Shown: positions 9,392 through 19,595 of the stretch, piece after piece | Layout of the letters: the number at the start of each line of letters is the position of its first letter | How positions within the stretch are numbered: position 1 is the first letter of the stretch | Assembly: GCF_003610535.1 (NCBI RefSeq) | Contig: NZ_RAPN01000001.1 | Coordinates: 868,001 to 932,000 of the forward strand | DNA: 64,000 bases | Direction: 5' to 3' | Origin: Mangrovibacterium diazotrophicum | Lineage (GTDB): Bacteria; Bacteroidota; Bacteroidia; Bacteroidales; Prolixibacteraceae | Notes under the pieces: generated by a model | What the model was told of the DNA's origin: nothing | The model's input: the letters and a program-made list of their open reading frames with translations, nothing else | The model's database searches: none | Translations under genes and position numbers: made by a program

Positions 9392-11614
9392 TTATTTTTT
9401 CGTAGTTGTTGTCTCCTTAATAATTCCAAGGTAGCGTCCCATCCAGTACGGCAGCAACCAAATATCTCCGGCGCTAAACTCAGCCCTTCCCCGACCGCCG
9501 TCGTCCAGCATAAACCGGTTTCGGTTATGGCGTCCAATCGGCAATTCATCCGGCGGCAAAACCGATTCAATTGTTTGTCCCCGGAAATTTTCCGGAATAA
9601 AATCAATGTCTTTGCGATCGCTGTTTTTTACACTCCAATCGATCAGATCCAAGGGGTATTTTTCAAGAAACCACAAGGCTTCCTCGTAATCGTAATCGGC
9701 TCCGCCGACCAAACCGGTCATCATATTCCACAACGCATCCTTCTCCGGACGTTCAGCTTCCCAATGATCAACAATTGCTTCTTTAAAGCTGGCTTTCAAG
9801 GTATCATTTAAGGCATAGCGATAAAGTCCCCAATAGCCACAGAAGTACATTTCATCATCGGAATGGTTCCATCCCTCCGATAACATTTTGGCCCAATCAC
9901 TGGCATCTTCTGACGCATAACCGATTTCTTTCATCGGTCGCATCAGGTTTTCGTAATAACCATGGTTTTGCATCAGGTTGAATGCAGCCTCTTTATACTT
10001 TTCCTTCCTGGTGAAGTGATAAGCAGTTTGCAGCATCCCAATAATATTGGATGAGTTGATCTTGCGGTCGCCCACGTTGATCGGGAAATTATTGACATAC
10101 TCCGGGTTCCAGCGTCCCCAGAGAGTTGGCTCCCCGTTCCAGTCAACCAAATAATAATCGTTTTTCAGCACGTGGCTCATTAACGTATCGATCAATGCAA
10201 TGGCTTGATTTTTAACTTCAGGCACATCAACCAACTCCGCAATAACACCATAGACAAAAAAGTGCCCGATCGCTTCGTCGCTACTGGTTGTTGACTTCCA
10301 GTCCCACTCCGGATCGTCTGCGCGACGCCAAGGCTCGCTGTCGTATTTGTATCCCCGCCGTTCGAACGAACGCGAAGGAAATCCCGGTACCGGGTTAATC
10401 GTGAACAAGCGATCCATCGCATCCAGCGACTCCCGAACATTTTGCAAAGCATCATCCGAATGCGTGACGGAGTAGCGCAGCGCTTCCGCCGCCAGGTACA
10501 TGGAAGTCCACAATCCGTCGTTATCCGAATCAACCAGGTTTCCGCTGGTCACATCACCGTCTGTCATCCGACCAAGTGTGGCATTGAATCCATTGCGAAT
10601 ATGGCGTTCACGCACCTGCTTTTCAAAAAAATCGGCTTTTTCGGCCAAAGTCATTTCTTCGCGACACAACTTTGTCAATCCCCCGGACGTCAGAATTAAG
10701 ATCGAATTTTCAGGGCCTTTCGAAATCGATAAAACCTGATCGGATGGTAACCAACGCTTTGAGGCGTAATATTTGAATCCACAATCTTCTTCCAGGCGAA
10801 AAGCCCCGCCTGCAGCCCCGAACCAAATGGTCCCATCAATTTCTGCAATAGTGGTAATATGGGTCGAGGGCAGGTTTTGTTGAATTAGCCCTTCTTGTTT
10901 ATTTGTCGCCGTATTTAATTTGAAATACCCATTTTGTGTTCCAACCAAAAGCATTGTTTCTACCGGAGCAATGCAGGTCATTTCGTCAGCTTTGAAAACC
11001 GGTTTAATTTTCGGACTGGTCACCGATAAGCTGAAGATTTGCTTGTCGCTCAGCAAATAGAATGTTTCGTTTGCTTCAGAAAAAACGATCTGCTTCACCG
11101 GCTCTTTCGAAGTTCCCGACCAGCTAATTTTACTATCAGCCAACAGACGAAGCTCCTTGCCGTCCGAAACAAGAAAGGTAAAATCCGAACCAGGGCAAAG
11201 TAATTTTGCCGTTGGAAGTTCGTGTTTGACAAACAATCTTCCGGCCCATGCATTACTGAACACCGCCTGATCATCCAGGTAAATCAATTGATTGTCGTAG
11301 GTTGAAAGCGCCGAAATCTTCTTATCCGATGTCGGTTTATAATGATTGTCCGGTACCAATGAGCCGGGAAACAACAACTGGCCAGCTTTGGGCATCATCA
11401 GTCCTTCTGAAGAAAATAATTGGATGTATCCATTCCGGTCGGCAACCGCATTTGTTAGAAGAATCGTTGAATCCTCCAGGTTATACTTAATGCTGTATTC
11501 CTGCGTGAAGGGAACATCATTAAAGCTCTGCTTAGCTCCGGCAAAAACTTTTAACCCCGTACACATCAATAAAACAAACAAACAGATTCTTCGGGCCATC
11601 AACATATATTTCAT
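9392..11614 (-). CDS. Secreted two-part protein: N-terminal beta-propeller and C-terminal alpha/alpha-toroid-like domain, unknown function
   Basis: 740 residues with a signal peptide (ICLFVLLMCTGLKVFAG). Residues 30-330 are repetitive beta-strand sequence with blade-like units (IDGTIWFGAAGGAFRL, MLLVGTQNGYFKLN), similar to the propellers of ligand sensors or enzymes. Residues 335-735 are mainly helical and rich in W, Y and acidic residues (SDNDGLWTSMYLAAEALRY, LWGRWNPEYVNNF), resembling an (alpha/alpha) toroid as in glycosidases and polysaccharide lyases. I cannot name a family. It lies downstream of SusD behind a strong terminator-like hairpin. Either end could be catalytic. A start two codons later is equally possible. 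Confidence 0.65.
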   Translation of the reverse strand: MKYMLMARRICLFVLLMCTGLKVFAGAKQSFNDVPFTQEYSIKYNLEDSTILLTNAVADRNGYIQLFSSEGLMMPKAGQLLFPGSLVPDNHYKPTSDKKISALSTYDNQLIYLDDQAVFSNAWAGRLFVKHELPTAKLLCPGSDFTFLVSDGKELRLLADSKISWSGTSKEPVKQIVFSEANETFYLLSDKQIFSLSVTSPKIKPVFKADEMTCIAPVETMLLVGTQNGYFKLNTATNKQEGLIQQNLPSTHITTIAEIDGTIWFGAAGGAFRLEEDCGFKYYASKRWLPSDQVLSISKGPENSILILTSGGLTKLCREEMTLAEKADFFEKQVRERHIRNGFNATLGRMTDGDVTSGNLVDSDNDGLWTSMYLAAEALRYSVTHSDDALQNVRESLDAMDRLFTINPVPGFPSRSFERRGYKYDSEPWRRADDPEWDWKSTTSSDEAIGHFFVYGVIAELVDVPEVKNQAIALIDTLMSHVLKNDYYLVDWNGEPTLWGRWNPEYVNNFPINVGDRKINSSNIIGMLQTAYHFTRKEKYKEAAFNLMQNHGYYENLMRPMKEIGYASEDASDWAKMLSEGWNHSDDEMYFCGYWGLYRYALNDTLKASFKEAIVDHWEAERPEKDALWNMMTGLVGGADYDYEEALWFLEKYPLDLIDWSVKNSDRKDIDFIPENFRGQTIESVLPPDELPIGRHNRNRFMLDDGGRGRAEFSAGDIWLLPYWMGRYLGIIKETTTTKK

Positions 11615-11733
11615 AGACTTATATACTTTAAGATTGTCAGTATTTCAATTATTTACATTCGTTCTTCCAGCCTTATCCAACACTATTCCGCCAACGGAAA
11701 AGCACATTTCGTTATATCAATTTTGTATAAGTA

Positions 11734-11768
11734 AAAGAGGACGAGACAAACGTTCGCTCGTCCTCTTT
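11734..11768 (-). terminator. Terminator-like hairpin after susD
   Basis: Perfect 12-bp inverted arms AAAGAGGACGAG and CTCGTCCTCTTT with an 11-nt loop, 20 bp beyond the SusD stop. On the minus strand the descending arm ends in TTT and is followed by TAC. It probably reduces read-through into the 740-residue protein gene. Confidence 0.7.
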
Positions 11769-11787
11769 CTGTATCCAAATCAATATT

Positions 11788-13473
11788 TTACCAGGGTTCG
11801 TCAGTACCCTGCAGTAACCACATTTTAGACCAAGCACTATCGTTGTCGTCAGAAGAACTGTAACTTGTTGTTTCCAGATTTTCAATGGCAGCCAAATAAT
11901 TTGTGGCATTGTTTTCCTTTTCGTCGCTTCCGTAGTAGAATCGAAGTGGAATAGCATCGCGCAATGGAGATGGCCCGGTCTGAAGATCCGGAAGGCCTGT
12001 TCTTCTCCAGTCGAACCAAGCTTCTGATGCATTCGTAAAGCTGGCAATCCACTTTTGTTCCATAATTTGATCGAGTGTACCGTCGAAAGCAACACCATCA
12101 TTCGCGATGTAGCTTGAAAAATCATCGTCCACGCCCCATTCTTCCAACGAGGCTTCGACACCGGCATCGTAGCTGTCTTCTGCAACACCTCCCCAACCAT
12201 AATAAGCTGCTTCGGCTTTCAGGAAACAAACTTCGGAATACGGGAAAATTCGAGCCAGCAAATATTCATTCTCTGCATCTTTAAACAGATCACTCAGGTA
12301 GGAAACGTGAACATTCCCCCCACCCTGCGTTGGATTCGGATTTAAGTTGTAATCGTATGGTTCATATGACGAAACGCTAGGTGGCAAACCAACATAAACG
12401 CTATTTGTATCCACAAGCGTATAACCGTCTTCAACCGCTTGTTTAAAAGTCGATTCGTCAAAAATCATCATGCTATTGGCGGCCAAATATTCCGGAGTAA
12501 TGTACCGTACATCATCAACCACGGTATCCTCAGTAGGTGCATACAATGAAGATACTACAATCGGAATTTCCACCGGATTAAACCAAGTTCCCAAACGGGG
12601 GTCATTCAGTTCATTCAAACGATACAACAAAGTAGTACAAGGCTTGTAACGTTTGAAATTGCTGGATGAAGAATCATACTCTGTATTTGACGGCCAGGAA
12701 TCATCGTCGCTCGAGCCGATGTAGCTCATCATACAACCTTCATCAACACTGCTGATCAAAGATTCGGCTAACATTTTTTTGACACCTGCTTCAGCATAGT
12801 CCGGTAATTTGGCGGACAATCGCATGTAGAAACGCAAAGCCAGAGAATTGGCAAGCTTCATCCATTTGGTTGCATCACCACCGTAAAAAACGTCCGCTTC
12901 GGCACTAACATTCGAGTATTCTGTAGATTCTTTCGACAACAAACTGGCGGCAGTGGCCAACTCATCGATAATACCTTTGTAGATGGTTTCCTGAGAATCA
13001 AATGGAGGCAATATATCATCGGTACCACCATCTTCTGCATTTAACGCATAAGTGTAAGGCGCGTCACCCCAGAAATCGGTAATTCGTCCAAAAATCATGG
13101 CGCGCATCACCAAACAAACTCCCTGGTGAAACTCCATACCTTCCTCAACGGCCCTTTCGTAAGCCAGCTTATTTGTTCGCAGCATCGAATAGTAGCCGCT
13201 CCATTCTTCTTCTTCCCAATCGTAGTTGTTAAATGCTGAAGACCAGGAATCTTTCTCCAGGTGCTGCATCACACCGGCCACATTCCCAAATCCATTGTCA
13301 ACAACCGATTGACCATATTCCGTTAAAACGGTACTGATTAGCAGATTGGGATCAACTGTCGACGGCTCGACTCCATTCGGATTTTCGTTTAATTCTGTCA
13401 AATCCTGGCAAGACTGAAAAACCAGAACCGACATCACAAACATGAGATAATATGTTATTCTAATTAATTTCAT
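11788..13473 (-). CDS. SusD/RagB-like surface glycan-binding lipoprotein (SusD-like_2 type)
   Basis: 561 residues. The signal peptide ends in VLVFQSC (Cys22), followed by the signature DLTELNENPNGVEPSTVDPNLLIS that marks the SusD-like_2 family. The TPR-rich body and the typical C-terminal block (ASEAWFDWRRTGLPDL, then PLRFYYGSDEKENN) are present, so it is full length. SusD proteins sit on the outer membrane as the lid of the paired SusC channel. The start is 26 bp downstream of the susC stop, as expected for the pair. The ligand is unknown; the surrounding enzymes suggest a glucosamine- and phosphate-containing glycan. Confidence 0.93.
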   Translation of the reverse strand: MKLIRITYYLMFVMSVLVFQSCQDLTELNENPNGVEPSTVDPNLLISTVLTEYGQSVVDNGFGNVAGVMQHLEKDSWSSAFNNYDWEEEEWSGYYSMLRTNKLAYERAVEEGMEFHQGVCLVMRAMIFGRITDFWGDAPYTYALNAEDGGTDDILPPFDSQETIYKGIIDELATAASLLSKESTEYSNVSAEADVFYGGDATKWMKLANSLALRFYMRLSAKLPDYAEAGVKKMLAESLISSVDEGCMMSYIGSSDDDSWPSNTEYDSSSSNFKRYKPCTTLLYRLNELNDPRLGTWFNPVEIPIVVSSLYAPTEDTVVDDVRYITPEYLAANSMMIFDESTFKQAVEDGYTLVDTNSVYVGLPPSVSSYEPYDYNLNPNPTQGGGNVHVSYLSDLFKDAENEYLLARIFPYSEVCFLKAEAAYYGWGGVAEDSYDAGVEASLEEWGVDDDFSSYIANDGVAFDGTLDQIMEQKWIASFTNASEAWFDWRRTGLPDLQTGPSPLRDAIPLRFYYGSDEKENNATNYLAAIENLETTSYSSSDDNDSAWSKMWLLQGTDEPW

Positions 13474-13499
13474 AACTCAACCGTTTAATAATAAATCAA

Positions 13500-16400
13500 T
13501 TAAAAATTTAAATTAAGCTTGAGACCTACCGGAATTACCCATGGATTCACGTTGTATCGTTCGATACCTTGCTTAAACTGAATACCGCTGGCCTGCGTGC
13601 TGCTTTCCGGCTGGAAGGCGTTCTCCGGGTCAATATTGATTTTTGCTTTTGTCCACAAAATCAAGTTGCGGCTGAATACAGAAATCGAAGCGTTTTGAAT
13701 ACCAATAGAACTGTAGATTTTTTCAGGAATCTTGTAGGTTATCGAAACATCTCTCAATTTAATGAAGTCGGCGTCGAAAGTCGCAGTACGGGTGTAACTC
13801 CAGCCGTAGAAATCCTGGTAACGAACATATTTGGTATCGCCACCACCCAGGTTCTCCACATAGTTGCCGTTGTCATCTTCGTATACCCCTGGCATAAACA
13901 CACCGTCGTTTAGGGTGATACCACCTTCGGTGTGTTCAAAACCACCGGTATCCGCGGTTGGACCACCAACAACCACATAGAACATACCGTCGGGAGACAG
14001 GTACTCATCTGCGTGCTCTTTCAAATAAGCCGGAATATCATCGAGGTTATTTAATTTCAACGTACGATCTAACCATCGTTGTGAGTGCAAATCCGATTCA
14101 CCGTAGCGCAGTGTTTGCGAAACAAACTGACCTCCGATTCGCCAGTCAAAGTTGGCACTTAAGGTGAAGCGTTTGTACGACAAGCTTGTTTGCAAGCCAA
14201 CCATCAAATCGGGGTTGAAGTTACCGATAACCGGTGCTACACGATTTCCGTCGTCATCGTACACTTTGCTGTTACTTTGATCGTAGCCATCGCTGTCCAG
14301 AATAGGGTATCCATAGTACTCCGAATCCGGATCTTCAACGCGAACCATTTTGCGGTCAATAATTTGTCCGATTTCGTCGCCAACCCACGTGTAAGCTCCA
14401 CCTTTAGCGTCACCCCACAATTTAATGTAGGTCATCCCGTCAGCCAATTCTTTCAAAATTGTTCTGTTCCGGGTGAATGAGAAATTAAGATCCCATTTCC
14501 AATTGGAGTTGGCAATTGGGGTAAGTCCCAATGTTGCCTCCCATCCTTTTGCCGAAATTAACCCGGCATTAATTTGTTTGGAGCTGGCTCCGGAAGAAGC
14601 CGGAAGGTCAATACTCAGCACCTGGTTTTTATTGTCAGAATGATACCAGGTACCGCTTAAGCGCAAACGACTATCATAAAAATTGAGGTCAGCACCAAAC
14701 TCGTAAGATGTTTGGATCTCCGGCTTCAAATCAGGACTTAGCAACTCGCCTGAAGCCGAAAGACGGGTAACATTTCCCCAGGCTCCCTCGTTACCCAGAA
14801 CCGGGTATAATTTGTATGGATCGGTGTCGTTACCAACCTGGGCCCATCCTCCGCGTAATTTCAACAGCGAAACGTCTGATGGCAGTGCCAGCATATTATT
14901 CAGCAATAAACTGAGTGATGCTGAAGGGTAGAAGAACGAACGGTTGTCTTCAGGAAGTGTACTCGACCAGTCATTTCTGGCAGTCAAATCCAGGTAAACC
15001 ATATCCTTGTAGCCAAAACTTGCCAAGGCATAAACACTGTAGATTGCTTTTTCCCACCAGGAAGAACCATAATCCAGGTTATCCGGCGAAATGTTTGTCA
15101 ACGAATAAATTCCGGGAGTAATCAAACCACTACCACCCGACTTAGTTGTCATGTAATTGTTCGAACCTTTTTGGTACATCGCGTTTCCACCGGCTGAAAC
15201 CGAAAAGTCAACTTCATCCAGTCTCTTTTTGTATGTCACCAAAAAGTCGGTATTGCGCTCAAACCGTTCCAAGTTGATGATACCGTAAGCACCATTCGCT
15301 TCTTCGGTATAACTGTACGCAATTTTAGTTTCGCGTTTTTCTTTGAACTCATCATGTGCATAGCGTGCTTTCACCGACAGATCTGGTGTAATTTGCCAGC
15401 TTGCATCAATATTCCCGAAAATACGGTCGCGATTGAACGAGTTATTCACCTCGTTTGCCAGGAAATAAGGGTTGTTAAACTCGCGGCTATCGTAATCGCC
15501 CCAGGTATAAGGAGAACTTTGCTGAATACCTTCTTTTCCTTCCTCCCAGTAGTCTTTCATATCCAGCACATTGATGTGGGAGTTGATATTATACAAAGCC
15601 TGCAACGGGTTCGCGCCTCTGTTTCCTGCCGGCCGGTTGTCTGAACCATTCTTCGAATAATTGATCACGCTGCTGATTGTAAAATTATCCGTGAGATTCA
15701 GACTGATATTTGAACTGATCGAGTTTTTATGCAGATCGCTGTTGGGAATGTAGCCCTTGTTCTGCATGTTCGTAAATGAAACACGATAGTTTATTTTATC
15801 CGTCTGGTTGGCCACCGATACACTGTTAGTCGAGGTGATACCAGTCTCGAAGAAGTTCTCCGCATTATTGTAAGACTTCAATTCTTTCGATACCGGGATA
15901 CCACTTTCAAGTTCCTCCGGTGTATAAGGCCATTGAATGGCCGTATAGCCTTTATTCAGCTCCGGGCCAACCCACCCCGATGCATCTTCTGCAATTACCA
16001 TCGATCCGTAAGAGTTGGACGGATAGTTGGTTGGTGTATATGGCCGCGATCCGTTGGCAAAAAGCGACTGGGTATCCACATATTTATAGGGAATATCCAA
16101 AACGGTACTTGAACTGATACTCACGCCGAGTCCTTTCGCCTTTTTCCCTTTTTTGGTCGTGATGAGTACTACCCCGTTACCTGCCCGCGATCCGTACAGC
16201 GCAGCAGCACTAGGTCCTTTCAGGATCGACATACTTTCAATGTCGTTGCTGTTTAAATCTGAAATAGCGTTTCCGTAGTCCACATTATTATCTGACCCAA
16301 TTGAGGAAACGTTATTCAAGGTGTTATTTACCGGAACGCCATCAATAACAAACAGTGGCTGGTTGTCACTTGTCAACGATGTAGCACCGCGAATCACCAT

Positions 16401-16892
16401 ACTAACTGAAGAACCTGCAGCACCGGTTGAGTTAATTGTCACCCCCGGTACTTTTCCAGACAAGGCATTCAAAACGTTCTCCTGCGTCGCATTCTCCAGG
16501 TTTTCGCCGCTAACTTCCGAAACAGAGTAGCCCAGTGATTTGGATGCTCTGGAAATTCCAAGTGCGGTTACAACAACCTCGTCAACCCCGATACTTGAGG
16601 TCTGCAGAATCACATCGACGGACAAACGTCCTTGAAGAGGTTCTTCTTTGGCATCCATGCCCACAAAAGAGAAAAGCAAAACAACATCAGATTGAGGAAC
16701 TTCAATGTTATATCTCCCTTCAAAATCAGTAATAACACCAATACTTGTCCCCTTGATAACAACAGAAGCTCCGGGTAATAGCTCCCCATCGCTACTCTTC
16801 ACAGTACCGGTCACCCGGCTCTGAGCATAGCTGGAGATGCTTATAAAAGCAAATAATCCAACAATAAGAGTTTGTAATAATCCTTTCTTCAT
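13500..16892 (-). CDS. SusC/RagA TonB-linked outer-membrane transporter
   Basis: 1130 residues: a signal peptide (LLQTLIVGLFAFISISSYA), a carboxypeptidase-regulatory-like domain at about 25-105 (GTVKSSDGELLPGASVVIKG), then a TonB box-like segment GVDEVVVTALGI. The plug domain follows at about 120-245 (LNALSGKVPGV, IRGATSL, PLFVIDGVPVNN, SMSILKGPSAAALYGSRAG), then a 22-strand barrel ending in a C-terminal aromatic residue (VGLKLNLNF). No N-terminal STN domain is present, so it is not expected to signal to an anti-sigma factor. With SusD it imports a large oligosaccharide or conjugate across the outer membrane. The promoter upstream carries the shared 27-bp motif. Confidence 0.95.
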   Translation of the reverse strand: MKKGLLQTLIVGLFAFISISSYAQSRVTGTVKSSDGELLPGASVVIKGTSIGVITDFEGRYNIEVPQSDVVLLFSFVGMDAKEEPLQGRLSVDVILQTSSIGVDEVVVTALGISRASKSLGYSVSEVSGENLENATQENVLNALSGKVPGVTINSTGAAGSSVSMVIRGATSLTSDNQPLFVIDGVPVNNTLNNVSSIGSDNNVDYGNAISDLNSNDIESMSILKGPSAAALYGSRAGNGVVLITTKKGKKAKGLGVSISSSTVLDIPYKYVDTQSLFANGSRPYTPTNYPSNSYGSMVIAEDASGWVGPELNKGYTAIQWPYTPEELESGIPVSKELKSYNNAENFFETGITSTNSVSVANQTDKINYRVSFTNMQNKGYIPNSDLHKNSISSNISLNLTDNFTISSVINYSKNGSDNRPAGNRGANPLQALYNINSHINVLDMKDYWEEGKEGIQQSSPYTWGDYDSREFNNPYFLANEVNNSFNRDRIFGNIDASWQITPDLSVKARYAHDEFKEKRETKIAYSYTEEANGAYGIINLERFERNTDFLVTYKKRLDEVDFSVSAGGNAMYQKGSNNYMTTKSGGSGLITPGIYSLTNISPDNLDYGSSWWEKAIYSVYALASFGYKDMVYLDLTARNDWSSTLPEDNRSFFYPSASLSLLLNNMLALPSDVSLLKLRGGWAQVGNDTDPYKLYPVLGNEGAWGNVTRLSASGELLSPDLKPEIQTSYEFGADLNFYDSRLRLSGTWYHSDNKNQVLSIDLPASSGASSKQINAGLISAKGWEATLGLTPIANSNWKWDLNFSFTRNRTILKELADGMTYIKLWGDAKGGAYTWVGDEIGQIIDRKMVRVEDPDSEYYGYPILDSDGYDQSNSKVYDDDGNRVAPVIGNFNPDLMVGLQTSLSYKRFTLSANFDWRIGGQFVSQTLRYGESDLHSQRWLDRTLKLNNLDDIPAYLKEHADEYLSPDGMFYVVVGGPTADTGGFEHTEGGITLNDGVFMPGVYEDDNGNYVENLGGGDTKYVRYQDFYGWSYTRTATFDADFIKLRDVSITYKIPEKIYSSIGIQNASISVFSRNLILWTKAKINIDPENAFQPESSTQASGIQFKQGIERYNVNPWVIPVGLKLNLNF

Positions 16893-17350
16893 ACAATAAG
16901 GTATTTGGTTAATAAAATTTTGACTACTGCATAAGTTTACCGGTACAAAGATTTACACTCAGCAAATCAAAAACTAGAGAAATATTATTCAGAATACATG
17001 ATATATTGACCAAAAAAGAGACTAAATCATTCAAAAAGATCAACAAAACGTTAATATTATATTACAATGATGTTAACACAAGTGAAATAATATTGTGATC
17101 GTATCTCTGACGGGCGAAATAGACATTCCCTTCAAATTGAAAGAAAAAATCGCCCGGAACAGAAATACAAAAGAGAGCAGACAAGGCCTGGAACAATGTC
17201 AATTGTCCCTGCCAGTAAAAAACATGAAATCAGAAAATAAGAGGCCGAATGAAACTGGCCGCATTATTCAATTACGACAGATAGATTCTTTAATAGTTAA
17301 GCCGTTTAAAAAAGAAATACAGAGACTTACAATGCCTCATTACAGAGCTA
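16893..17350. other. Intergenic region between susC and the MFS gene (458 bp)
   Basis: A+T-rich. It contains the susC promoter module at 16945-17011. The remainder, toward the MFS stop, has no recognisable gene or strong terminator. Confidence 0.6.
16945..17011 (-). promoter_or_regulatory. Candidate regulon promoter module, copy B (susC)
   Basis: Read on the minus strand, the motif at 17011-16985 begins GGTCAATATATCATG and ends GAATAA. It is followed after exactly 34 bp by CTTTGT (16950-16945), which is about 53 bp before the susC ATG. It matches the GH2 copy at 21 of 27 positions with identical spacing. Confidence 0.7.
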
Positions 17351-18628
17351 CTAGCCAACAACAGCAACTTGCTGTTCGTGACTTTTTACTTTTATCGTCT
17401 TGTTATTCACCAAAGGTTTAGCCCAGAAACCAATGCTGAAAATAAAGCCCAAGGTGACGTACAGAAATGTCATTCCACCGCGCAATCCAATTGCATCGCC
17501 AATTAGACCGATAATCAGCGGCACCACAGCGCCTCCGATAATACCAGAACACAAGATCCCTGAAAAAGCACCATGATTTTGGGCGACAGAATTAAGCGCC
17601 AATGAAAAAATGACGGAATACATAACTGAAGCGAAAAAACCAACTAATGGAAAAGCAACCAAGGCCACTCCCGGTGACCCCCAGAGTCCAAAAGTCAGTG
17701 CAATAATTGCAGCGCCGGTAAATAGTTTCAACACCAGTCGGCTATCCATAAATTTCAACAATATTAACCCCAGAATACAACCAACAGTTAACAACCCCCA
17801 AAACCAGGAAATTGTGTCCGCTCCTTCTATCCGGGGGTCGAGTCGATGATAAACAGCCAGGAATTTAGAAACCCAATTGGCCACGCCCTGCTCGGTTCCC
17901 ACATAAGCGAACAAGCCGATAAAATAGAGGATAACTGTCTTGTTCTTGAATAACTCCAAATGAGTCGACCATGCGCCGACTTTCTCGTCTGTAGTGAGCT
18001 CAACCTCAGGAAGTTTTACCGATACAATAAAGAGCGCCATAAGTAGCGAAACCACTCCAAAAATCCAATATAAAGAAACCCAAGGAAGGTCTACAGGAAC
18101 AACCCCATGCAAAAAAGTCAGAAACGAATTCGGCTGACTCAATGAACTATAATCTTCCAAGTTGACAACCAGGTAAGAAAACAAATGAGGACTTAAAAAT
18201 GAAGCCAAACCAAAGACCAGCTGTCCTAACACAGAATTAAAGGCAAAATTCTCTTCGCCACCAGCAACTCTCAGCAACGGATTGATGGCAACCTGCAACA
18301 TGGCCATGCCCGAACCAATCAGAAAGAGCGAGAAAAGCGCAACGTGAAAAGAAGGAAACAAAGCAAATAAGCCGCCTCCGAGAAAGGAGACAGCAAATGC
18401 AAAAACCATCACCGATTTCTCGTGATACTTTTCGATCGCCATTCCGGCCGGAATCGAAAAAACACCATAGGCAATAAAAAATGCAAAGGGCAACAACGAA
18501 GCCATCGCCAAACTGACATCAAAATCATTGATAATATCAGGTATCAACGGCCCCATAATGTTGGTCAGAAAAGATATCACGAAGAATACAAACAAAATCA
18601 GGACAACAATCCAATAATTTCTTTTCAT
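17351..18628 (-). CDS. MFS sugar transporter (FucP-like)
   Basis: 425 residues with about 12 predicted membrane segments. It resembles the fucose/glucose/galactose FucP-type permeases found in Bacteroidota sugar operons, including the early motif NIMGPLIPDIINDF and the mid-protein MLQVAINPLLRVAGGEENFAFN. Its ATG overlaps the ROK stop codon (TGATG), so the two are translationally coupled. Together with the upstream GH2 enzyme and kinase it probably takes up the released monosaccharide (glucosamine is my best guess) across the inner membrane. Confidence 0.87.
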   Translation of the reverse strand: MKRNYWIVVLILFVFFVISFLTNIMGPLIPDIINDFDVSLAMASLLPFAFFIAYGVFSIPAGMAIEKYHEKSVMVFAFAVSFLGGGLFALFPSFHVALFSLFLIGSGMAMLQVAINPLLRVAGGEENFAFNSVLGQLVFGLASFLSPHLFSYLVVNLEDYSSLSQPNSFLTFLHGVVPVDLPWVSLYWIFGVVSLLMALFIVSVKLPEVELTTDEKVGAWSTHLELFKNKTVILYFIGLFAYVGTEQGVANWVSKFLAVYHRLDPRIEGADTISWFWGLLTVGCILGLILLKFMDSRLVLKLFTGAAIIALTFGLWGSPGVALVAFPLVGFFASVMYSVIFSLALNSVAQNHGAFSGILCSGIIGGAVVPLIIGLIGDAIGLRGGMTFLYVTLGFIFSIGFWAKPLVNNKTIKVKSHEQQVAVVG

Positions 18629-19590
18629 CAGCTTACCTTTTTAAGTTTTACATTTTTCGAATGAAACACCAACGAAGCAGCGCCAAGGCTACCAGCTTGA
18701 TTTCCCAAAACGGCTCCGACCACTTCGGTATTGACAGCGCAATCTTTCATCGCATACCGAAAGGTTGACTTTGAAATCAGATCGATATAAAACTGACCGG
18801 CTTCGGAAATACCTCCGCCAATAACGATTTTCTGTGGTGCAAATATGTTGACAAAAGCAGCTATGCCATGACCGAGATAATTCGTGTGCTCCTCCAGACA
18901 TTGCACAGCAATTTCTTCTCTTTCCAGGTATTTCTGAACGACATACTGACCATCGACTTCTTCGGCAGGACGACCAGAACACGAGCAATATCTTTGGATC
19001 AATGCAGTAGTCGAAGCATAAACCTCCAGGCAGCCCCGGCCGCCACAATTACACTCAGCGCCTTCATGGACAACAGCGATATGCCCCAGCTCACCTCCAC
19101 GATTTTTAAACCCGCCATAAAGATCTCCATTGACGACAATTGCGCCGCCAATCCCGGTTCCAACCGTGATAAAAACAACATCAGTACATCCTTTGGCTGC
19201 ACCGAAGCTCACCTCAGCCAACCCCACAACATTCGCGTCGTTATCAACAAAAACCGGCAGATCGAAGGCTTCTGAAAAAATAGTCTGCAACGGCACATTC
19301 TCCCAGCCATCCAGGTTATCAGCACCTCCCATCACAACGCCATCGCAAACAATACCCGGCGAACCGATACCAATGCCAGACACGCAAACCCCCAATCGTT
19401 CAGCCTCGTTTAAAACCAGTCGAATCGAATCATGCAAGGTTTTCAAAATATCATCTCGCTTGCAAGCAGAGCCGATCTTCAGCTTATTGCTGTACAAAAC
19501 ATCCCCATCATCCGCCACCAAGGCAAACTTTACGAAAGTTCCACCCAAATCAACTCCGACAGCGTAACGCCGATCGATCAATTTTTCCAT
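18628..19590 (-). CDS. ROK-family sugar kinase
   Basis: A 320-residue ROK kinase without a DNA-binding domain. The phosphate-1 motif D14-LGG-T18, the catalytic base D118 (DNDANV), the second phosphate motif GTGIGGA (145-150) and the ROK zinc site H170, C180, C182, C187 (GGELGHI; CNCGGRGCLE) are all intact. This makes it an active glucokinase-type enzyme phosphorylating glucose, glucosamine, N-acetylglucosamine or a related sugar. It lies 5 bp after the exo-glucosaminidase-like gene and overlaps the transporter, so glucosamine is a reasonable substrate, but this is inferred from context. Confidence 0.88.
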   Translation of the reverse strand: MEKLIDRRYAVGVDLGGTFVKFALVADDGDVLYSNKLKIGSACKRDDILKTLHDSIRLVLNEAERLGVCVSGIGIGSPGIVCDGVVMGGADNLDGWENVPLQTIFSEAFDLPVFVDNDANVVGLAEVSFGAAKGCTDVVFITVGTGIGGAIVVNGDLYGGFKNRGGELGHIAVVHEGAECNCGGRGCLEVYASTTALIQRYCSCSGRPAEEVDGQYVVQKYLEREEIAVQCLEEHTNYLGHGIAAFVNIFAPQKIVIGGGISEAGQFYIDLISKSTFRYAMKDCAVNTEVVGAVLGNQAGSLGAASLVFHSKNVKLKKVS

Positions 19591-19595
19591 TCGTT

